From NCBI GenBank assembly GCA_032718475.1, contig JAUCBJ010003894.1, forward strand, positions 1-26,530: a stretch of DNA of 26,530 nucleotides. Direction: 5' to 3'. Position numbers and translations under genes: made by a program. Under the pieces are notes generated by a model. That model had not been told where the DNA came from. It saw nothing but the letters and a program-made list of their open reading frames with translations, and did no database searches. Origin of the DNA: Nemertoderma westbladi (Eukaryota; Xenacoelomorpha; Nemertodermatida; Nemertodermatidae). This document shows positions 19,254-26,530 of this stretch, in pieces (the first letter of the stretch is position 1; each line of letters begins with the position of its first letter).

Positions 19254-20590
19254 CTGGAGGAGTACACGGGTGTATTTATATTTGAGTGAGAATGTTCTCC
19301 GTAGGGTGGGAGTGATATCCTCCAGGTTAATAATGTCAACCCAGTAGGATGACAAAGGTTATGAAATAGTAGATAGTACTTTCAGCCCTTGGATATCAAA
19401 ACCCAACTGAGGGGAAAAAGGCATGGGTTCAATAGGAACTGGGCTGGAGGATTAACCAGTTTAACTCCAGAACGAAAGGTAATTAATCCCGGGGGACGCG
19501 AATTTTTTTTCAATATTATTTGACGCAATTCCTGGAGGAGGAGGGCATGGTTTCTTTACTAAGGATGACCTTGAGGCGCATTCACAGTGTGCAATCGGAA
19601 AACAAGCCACCCGTGATACGACTTAATAAGCTCAATGGGATCTTCTAACTATATACAGTCACATCAGCTTAAAATAAATCTTTTAGCATTATAAGTCCTC
19701 ATCTCAACTGTATCATATCACATGGACTCTCACTGACTCTCATTGCATCTTTAGTTTAAGGATACATACACCTTGGAGAGGAGAGGCTTTGTAACTGCCC
19801 TACATTTCTAAGCCCTGCAGCTTTTCCCTGTCCTATGAAAACCAACGCTCATCTCTGATTGGTTGAATGTAATGAGGTGTTCTGCTTTAAAATATAAATC
19901 AACAATTCCTCATTACGTGCAAGTTATACCGAAAAGCCTCACAAGTTTTAATTATAATTTAGTAACTTTCAGTGTGTTGTTAGCCTATACATATCGTATA
20001 TAAACATAGTGTACTTGCTGTATATCTATCTATTCATGACTCTTATAATTTGAAAAATATAATATATTTGAAAAAATGTTTAACCTCCATATTTTACGAC
20101 AAAACATAAATAGGCCTAACTGTTTTGTTTACATTGCACCTTTACCTTATACACCATGTCACGTTATATACTGTACAGTAACTATGTAGGTAGTTCTACA
20201 GTACGTTTTGTGCCAGTGAGTTCGCCGCAATGTCCATAAGAATTTATTCATTTCTGTAATCTGGGGCGAGTCATAATTGTGAGCCATGAGCGAACCGTTA
20301 TAATTATACTGTTTGTGATAATTAGTAACATATCTGGTTGGTCCGATTATACAGTATTGGTGATTGGTGCATTGCAGATAGGCATTGGCTAATTATTTGT
20401 CCAACTGATGAGGTGACGGAGATTAGCGCGTTCTGGTCTCAGACACCGAAACGCCACCAAATTTTTTACAAATTATTATTTTTGCCCTAGTTCTACTACT
20501 TCTTTGCTGAGACATATATTGAATATATTTCCTATAGAATATAGACTTATCTTTCGTACAGTTTTTACCACTAACCTTTAGTGAATGGCG

Positions 20591-20609
20591 GTTAGGTTTA
20601 GGGTTAGGT
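20591..20609 (+). repeat. Short telomere-like sequence
   Basis: GTTAGGTTTAGGGTTAGGT resembles three degenerate TTAGGG units. It is too short to call an interstitial telomere with confidence. Confidence 0.25.
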
Positions 20610-21020
20610 GCGATGCACATCTGTGTGTTGGGCATGCGGTTTGTTAGTCTTGTTTCAGGTTTTTCGATGGACCTGGTGGCTGAATACTATTTTTAGGCCC
20701 AATGACCTGATTCTATGTTTTTTATAGCTTCTTTGTGTCGGAAGCCAATAAATATTTTATATCCAGGACTAAATCTAATAAAACAAAATAAACATTTTTG
20801 ACATTGTTAACTCTACAGGCTACAGTAACCAACTGATCTCTACAAAACCCTATTTTAGAATAAATTCAGGCAGAGAAAGGGGAGGCAAGCAAAATTATAC
20901 TCACTTCATTGGAAAACCGACGGAAAATTGTCAATTACTGTACGAGCCAAAATTAAGTTATGTTCCTTTCTTATACCCGATGATTAACATTGTTGATTTA
21001 TCCGTGTGGGATTTGCATCA

Positions 21021-21042
21021 CCCCCCCCCCCCCCCCCCCCCC
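21021..21042. repeat. C22 homopolymer tract
   Basis: Twenty-two C in a row, preceded by GGGATTTGCATCA. On the minus strand this is G22 then TGATGCAAATCCC, like the G-tract repeat at 17550, and it includes the POU octamer ATGCAAAT. Confidence 0.85.
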
Positions 21043-22599
21043 TATTCTATGCCCCCAATAATTAAGATTCAATGTGCATTATCAGACTCCAATCACTGCG
21101 TTGACTATTGATTTATTTATGTGTAACTAAAAGCTTGCACTGTAGCACAGTTTATATTATATTTAATTACTTTTGTGTTTGATCCCGACTCAGGTAGCCA
21201 GGTACACTAGGTTTCGTTGGTTTCCCGTTACATTGACGGGCAATCACCCATATAATTGTGTACCACACCCACTTTGTGCTTATGATGGCCTCGGTTACTA
21301 TGTGCTGCTGGTCGCTTAATAATATAGTTTATCTCATTAAATGTGTACCGTTATTATTTTATTTTATACAGTAATATTATAGCCGCATCAGATGTCACTA
21401 CCACTTTCAGCATCGAACTTTTAACTTTTATTATTATGAAAGAACACTGTTACTTTATTTCACGCCGTGACATATGGCAGCTTCATAGCCTGCCATTGAG
21501 TTTACTTTATTTCACGTCGTATTTCACGCTTTAAAATAAACCTGCATACTGTATTATATACAGTACACTCTACAAAATACACATACTGTAGACACAAACG
21601 CGGTACAATGCCTGTTTGTAGTGAGTTATTGTAGCCCAAACACTGTGAAACAGCATCTCATTACTTCTGCCAATCAAGGGGTGTGTGTGTACGCTTGTTT
21701 AATGGATACTAGGCCTCGCCTACAGCATACGAATATCTTTCATAAGAAAATTATTCAGTATTACAGCAGTACTGCGTACGAATTCTATGGAAGATTGACA
21801 AAAGTTACAATGAATTAAAAGCAAGGACACCAATGGCAGCACTCCACCAGAGCGGAAAGAATCCGGGAATTCATTTAAGAAGATTACCATTTCATTAGCA
21901 GTGTGTTGTCCAATCACTTTACCTTACCGTTCTCTTGAACTACGGGATTTTACTTGCACTAATCAATGAAAATTTCCATCAGATAATTCCCACCGCTCCG
22001 TTCGCTCAGGTATGCTGAACCGCAGCGGGCCTCCGGTGTGGGGTTGATAATTTCATCTATTTATATTGCACTTTACCGCTTGTCAGGTGTGTGTAATTGT
22101 ACATGCGCGCTACTAACATCATCATTATTGTCCAGCCGCGCGGTTGACGGATATTTTCTCTGAATCTAAAACTGGGGGATTAAGGAGTTGAGGAATTAAC
22201 TATTATTGCTTTCGGGCGAAGGGGACGGATTATACAGTGCAGCACGTGTGATTGTCCACCCACGCAAATTTGACAGACTTCGTTAAATATTATTTCCCTG
22301 AGAATTAGATGGCGAGGCATGTGTGGTTGGCAATGTTTGAAATTCCGCATGTCAAATTTACAGCGCTAACGCATTAATACCGGTATATCTGCATCAGAAT
22401 TGTAGTTACTTTATTATTTATAAAAGACACAGCTTTTACAGTCGGCACTAATAAGTACCAACGAGACGCAAAGAGGGGTAAGAAAATAATTTGTTGACTG
22501 ACTGGCTAATCAATCTACTGTACAGTTTAGGCCTACAGTATATCCATAATGATTTTATTCTTAAAATCGCCTTGCGCGTCACGGCTTGGTTTAGTTAAT
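21043..22599. other. Region without a clear gene
   Basis: AT-rich with scattered GC-richer patches (22000-22060, 22130-22260). Short ORFs here lack splice context or family signatures. I see no RNA gene or repeat array. Confidence 0.5.
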
Positions 22600-22915
22600 A
22601 GGCGTAATTACGCCGGATTCACTGTCAAGTACAATGCACATATATCCTTCCAGACACGACATAACATAGCCCCAAGCTTGACACTTGAACAGAGCCTCCT
22701 CCGCGTTGCAGGACATTGCTTTCGCCGTGATGACCAGCCAGTGCAAAATCATGTACTTTGGCAGCCTCATGGAGTGAATACGCAAGGTGGACGGATAGCC
22801 CATTCTTGAGACGCGTCTTAAAGGACACTGGCCTTGAAGATGCGGATAATCTCGCGAAAGTCATGGTGGATAGGGAGTTGTGGCGGCGCCATTTTGTCGA
22901 TGAGCAGGAATTCTT
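22600..22915 (+). mobile_element. 3' fragment of a second non-LTR retrotransposon family
   Basis: Encodes LLRVAGHCFRRDDQPVQNHV and LWQPHG, then shifts frame near 22795-22805 into FLRRVLKDTGLEDADNLAK, VMVDRELWRRHFV. This is the same C-terminal domain type as at 2915-3388, but the sequence is clearly different. The frame change and absence of a reverse transcriptase show a dead 5'-truncated copy. A related copy lies at 23860-24160 on the other strand. Confidence 0.8.
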
Positions 22916-23859
22916 AATATGCAGCCCTACATTGCTTCATTACAGCAAGACAATTGTTGATTGCATGGAATGAATACATTTTATGTTTAGTCAGCATAGC
23001 ATTTCAATGTGCAACAGCAATCCAGCAGGTCGATTATACAGTAATAGTAAAGTTATTACTGGTTATTCTTGTATACAATTTAACTTCCTGATAAATCAAA
23101 TTATAGGCTAAAATGTAAATATTACAGAGTAAAAGATTTAAAAAGCTTAAAAAAGTTGAGTACGCGAAGTTAAGAAATGGATAGAGTGTTAAGTGGTGGA
23201 CAGGCTGGGGCGTGATAATATGGTCGGCACAGGGCAGGCGGCAGTGGCGGCTTAAACAGCTTGGTGAGAGTTGATGAAATGGTAGCGGATTGGTGAAAAT
23301 CCTTTACGAGGTGTAGAAATAAAATAATGGATAAATAATATTTTTTTTTCTCTTTACACCCCTGGTCGGGGTAACTAAATATATTTATAAGATTAGTAGA
23401 TATAGCATAACAAAATTAATATAGGCACCAGGTAGGTAATAAGTAATAATTAATAAATTGTAATTAAAGGATAGTTTGCGATAGGATGCCAGAACACAGA
23501 CTGAATTAGACTGATGTGTGATGATTTCACACTGTTGGCGTGTAATTCATAAAGGTATACACGTATAGGGGGTTTCAAGGACGCTACTCACCATACAACT
23601 AGTTGACAATTTTTTATGTTAGTGCACCCATACTTTTTTATGCTAGTCTGGTTGGACGCAATACTGTATACATGATGCACAAAATTTCCAGTTTGCACCT
23701 ATCAATCAACCAGAAACGACATTTTTAAGTATAATAATTTGTTAACTACAGTATTGTATCTCAGAAAACAGAAGTCAATAAATTCAGGTTGAATTCGGGA
23801 TGATTTTTGTTTATCGAATTTTCACAACTTGTTCTTTTCGTGTCACATTGGTCATATAT
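22916..23859. other. Region without a gene between two LINE fragments
   Basis: AT-rich, with a T9 tract near 23341 and no supportable exon. The inverted LINE fragments on either side do not obviously extend into it. Confidence 0.5.
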
Positions 23860-24160
23860 CAAATTACCACAAAGATTCTCGAATGTCATATTTGATTTCT
23901 ATAATCATGATCAGCATCCAAAGAACTATATTTACAGACCCTAGGACTCTCAATATAGTAATGGGCTGTCCGCCATGCTCATTTTCTCTATGAGACCGTC
24001 GAAGCACAAGATTGTGCACTGGCTGGTCCTCATTGCGAAGGCAATGTCCTGCAAAGCGGCGCATCCTCGTTTAAGTAAAACTTGGGGGGATTAATGAGAC
24101 ACCTCCAAGGTTTTATAGAGTCTGATTGGAAATGTGTTCATTGTACTTGACACAATGAAC
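23860..24160 (-). mobile_element. Second, shorter copy of the 22600-22915 retrotransposon family, inverted
   Basis: On the minus strand it encodes MRRFAGHCLRNEDQPVHNLV then RRSHRENEHGGQP, matching the AGHC and DDQPVQNHV segment of the other copy. Upstream nucleotides TTCATTGTGTCAAGTACAAT (minus strand, near 24150) resemble TTCACTGTCAAGTACAAT at 22618. It stops before the conserved DTGLED region. With its partner it makes an imperfect inverted pair about 1 kb apart. Confidence 0.72.
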
Positions 24161-25721
24161 CCGGCGCAACATTCATGTGTAAGTGACATCCAGAGATTTG
24201 GTGTCCTTAGCTTAGCAATTACTCATGTAGTGTATTGGATGTAACTGCTGCTCTAAATAATAGAACCTTAAGATCAAATAAGATTCCGATGTATTTAATG
24301 TGACTTCCAAGTCCTGGGCAGCCAGCCCAATCAACGCGAATTATTCTCCTGGAAGTGATATAACTGCTGCAATAGAGTGACCTTCCAGTAGAGGCAGATG
24401 GGGGTGGGTGGACTTTCCACACAATACAATATAGGCCTATACTGTAGTAACTTCATTATAGATGATTCTGTAATACTGGAAATCTCCTGGGATACAATTT
24501 TATTGTAGTTTTAGATGAGAACATTCGTTCCACTTAGGATAAGGTATTCTGTAATAACCAGTTTATCCAATAATGTTCAGTGTTATAGAGCATCGAACAG
24601 TGTGACTCGGAGTATGAGAGTAGGCCTACTGTAGCATAAATTAGCCATGTGTGCCGTGTAGGCCTACTGTATGTTATGACGGCATATCCTTCCGATTTCT
24701 CTCTTCTCTCTACGTCCTATCTTTACTGACTCATCATATCCTCTTGCGTAAATGTAATATTTTAGAAGCTAAACTTTGTAAAACTGATGCCCATGTGCGG
24801 CGGTGTGGGGCGAGTGTAGAATAAAACCGTTACAGGCTTATTGAAACAGTTTGGAGTTAGTTAGGGGCATTTTGGACACTTAAAGTACAGACACAAACAA
24901 ACCTGACATAGACAATTCGTTCAATTTACAATGTTCACCTAAATTTGTTAAATAGAAACTATTATTATGTTAGTTTGGTCATTGGTGCAATGGATACAAA
25001 TGAGATACCTATTTTACAGTACCATTGATTTGTGGTTTTATTTAGTTGTTTTCATGTGTTGTTTATGTTCCTGCTTTGCTTTTGTCCTGCATATTAGACT
25101 TTGTACATAATCCCTGGCCGAAGAAAACTTTACTTTACTTTACTTTGATTTACTTTACTTAGCTGGTTGTTCGTTACCAATTTTGAGCATTGGAATTGTT
25201 TTGTCCTTTACTGTGGCATTTCAAACATATTGTATTTGCATAAAAACTTATTATTTATACATGTCACGCAGTATTGCGTACGTGTCCAGTCCACTACTGT
25301 ACTGTTGACGCATCCTACCCATTTATTATTTTTAAGCATCAATTGAATATTAATTTGTATTCTTTTTGGTCACTCATGCGTCAGACTCAATAATTCATGG
25401 CATAAATATACCAATTATTTCTAGTCCATCTACTGCAGAACCCAATGAAGTCGTGATTAATTGCCAAATACAATTGTATGAGAAAGCGATTGCGCCATGG
25501 GATCGGAACTGTCAAGCGAACGCAGTTGGTTTCAAAGATAAAGTAGTACTCGCCATCTGCTTCATCCTAATGATTTTTATTAACCAGTACTATAACAAAA
25601 GTATGGCTACACACTTTGTCAGGATAGGTGAGGTTGGTGGTGGGGGTATGAGCTGTGAGTGGATTTGGTTTTAAGATAAGAGTGTATCCGAGAATTGATT
25701 TGACTAAAGAATCCTGCTTAC
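24161..25721. other. Region without a clear gene
   Basis: AT-rich, with several TAGGCCTACTGTAG-type motifs (about 24430, 24623, 24657) and an ACTTT pentanucleotide repeat (listed separately). A plus-strand ORF at 25366-25674 has no splice or family support. Confidence 0.5.
25128..25160 (+). repeat. ACTTT pentanucleotide microsatellite
   Basis: About six ACTTT units, interrupted once by GATTT. Confidence 0.75.
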
Positions 25722-26092
25722 CGATAGAGGGTATTGAGATTGGTTTTGCTGGAAGGATCCCGGGCCAACCCTCCAGGAACTCGATTACCTCCGGGAAGCG
25801 AACAGTCCGTCCCCCCCACAGTGCTCGGGGAAAATACCTTTTGCCGCTGCGATCAATTAACTCCCACCCGTTATGGATCGCTGTAGGCGGACCAAGAGTG
25901 TCCCATTGATCAACTTTATCGCGCGCAAAATCAGTTCCATCGGTGCGTCCGGCCGACGGGAGAGTGTACAAGATGAGAGGGCCACCACCGGTTTCTTTAC
26001 TTCGCCTCGGAAACTCCCGTCCTCGAAACTCCGCAGTTTGGAATCCACCCCCGAGAAGCACGTAAAACAGCGGCTGCGGAGTTTTAGTTTTA
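25722..26092 (-). CDS. Candidate internal exon of an unidentified minus-strand gene (strand not certain)
   Basis: A GC-rich block stands out sharply from its AT-rich flanks. On the minus strand it is open from the acceptor GATTGCGTCAG|TAAAA, with a pyrimidine tract CGTCTTCCTTCCCGTC just upstream, to CTCTATCG|GTAAGC, a near-perfect donor that coincides with the end of the GC-rich block. It would encode about 123 residues, including DKVDQWDTLGPPTAIHNGWE, LIDRSGKRYFPRALWGG and VIEFLEGWPGILP. I do not recognise the family. The plus strand is also open at 25873-26130 (MDRCRRTKSVPLINF and a Ser/Arg-rich stretch), ending at G|GTAGGT, and its composition resembles the eight-exon gene. However, no acceptor there has the phase that gene needs, and the plus frame has a TAA at about 25856 in the middle of the GC-rich block. 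The minus reading is favoured. Confidence 0.42.
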
Positions 26093-26476
26093 CTGACGCA
26101 ATCCGTAACCGACGGGAAGGAAGACGGCACGGTAGGTTCTTAGACAAAATAATTCATTGACTAAGTGGATTGAAAAAAGGAAACTGTCCTTCAGCTTCAG
26201 TACCTGCTGGGCGTCATGTAGAGATGGTGCAATACTTGTCTATACTGTATGTGTCCCACGCCGCTACTTAAACTGACCCACCCGCCCCAGACGAGTCCAG
26301 AACGTATAAACTCATTGCCAGATAGTTAGTACAGTTTTCGTTGGGTAGAGTTTTGCCTACAGTAGCCTATGTATAAGGATCGAACTACCTTAGGTTACAT
26401 TACAAGCCTGGGAACTGGTATTTCGATAGCAGCTCACACAAAAACTGGCTGAAAATCCCACAAAAAAGTCTCAATG
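26093..26476. other. Flank without a clear gene
   Basis: Mixed-composition sequence. It may hold the intron upstream of the candidate minus-strand exon. No exon or regulatory site can be supported. Confidence 0.4.
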
Positions 26477-26485
26477 CCCCCCCCC

Positions 26486-26519
<34 letters not shown>

Positions 26520-26530
26520 CCTCTCTCTCT
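26477..26530. repeat. C-rich tract and CT repeat at the window edge
   Basis: Nine C, one A, then about 26 C, one T and a (CT)n run to the last base. The opposite strand is a long G run able to form quadruplexes. Length may be unreliable. Confidence 0.85.

Larger units (their letters stand above)
17691..20999. other. Region without a clear gene
   Basis: AT-rich DNA with short ORFs that show no family signature. It contains a short inverted repeat TATGGGA/TCCCATA near 18300, a telomere-like TTAGGTTTAGGGTTAGG near 20592, and one candidate minus-strand exon (19148-19253, listed separately). No RNA gene was seen. Confidence 0.5.

Noticed and set aside
20591-20609. Interstitial telomere
   Set aside because: Only about three degenerate TTAGGG-like units, so chance cannot be excluded; it is listed only as a weak repeat.
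25873-26160. Plus-strand ORF as exon 9 of the eight-exon gene
   Set aside because: Exon 8 leaves one base, so exon 9 must start with two bases before a codon. No acceptor I checked in this block gives that phase, and a TAA precedes the ATG. It is kept only as an alternative to the minus-strand exon.
1-26530. tRNA, rRNA or other structured RNA genes
   Set aside because: No sequence with a convincing pair of internal promoter boxes and a cloverleaf was found by reading. The B-box-like GAATTCGAGG near 10800 lacks a matching A box.

Overview
This is nuclear DNA of an animal. Coding information comes in short, GC-richer exons with GT/AG boundaries and matching phases, inside AT-rich introns that hold non-LTR retrotransposon fragments, minisatellites and a large satellite. 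A short motif around TAGGCCTA recurs through the non-coding DNA. This fits a marine invertebrate, perhaps an echinoderm, but the taxon is a weak inference. Nothing bacterial or viral was seen.

Layout. (1) 92-1773, minus: a complete two-exon gene for a 192-residue, four EF-hand protein of the calbindin/calretinin/secretagogin class. Its intron holds two oppositely oriented clusters of a 14-bp GGGCAATTGTCC-type repeat, an arrangement like a foldback element. The loop between them carries a signal-peptide-like mini-ORF ending at a splice donor. (2) 2894-5290, minus: a 5'-truncated, decayed non-LTR retrotransposon with the end of an endonuclease, a reverse transcriptase and a C-terminal domain. 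(3) 5523-13305, plus: the first eight coding exons (at least 537 codons) of a Ser/Arg/Lys-rich protein of unrecognised family. All seven introns join in phase. Its seventh intron contains a complete three-exon gene on the opposite strand (9967-11112, 180 residues, coiled-coil-like C terminus) and a 3' fragment of the same retrotransposon family (12220-12665). (4) 13420-17497: about 4.1 kb of a 23-bp satellite, roughly 177 units, with internal segmental duplication, starting 115 bp after exon 8. (5) 17498-25700: mostly AT-rich sequence without a clear gene, with two 3' fragments of a second retrotransposon family (about 22600-22915 plus; 23860-24160 minus), G/C homopolymer tracts and one weak candidate exon. 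(6) 25722-26092: a GC-rich coding-like block, best read as an internal exon on the minus strand but also open on the plus strand. The window ends in a C-rich/CT simple repeat.

The first gene and the long plus-strand gene point away from each other, with the retrotransposon between them. No pathway links the genes. The EF-hand protein is presumably a calcium buffer or sensor; the long protein is probably largely disordered with short helical segments; the nested gene's role is unknown.
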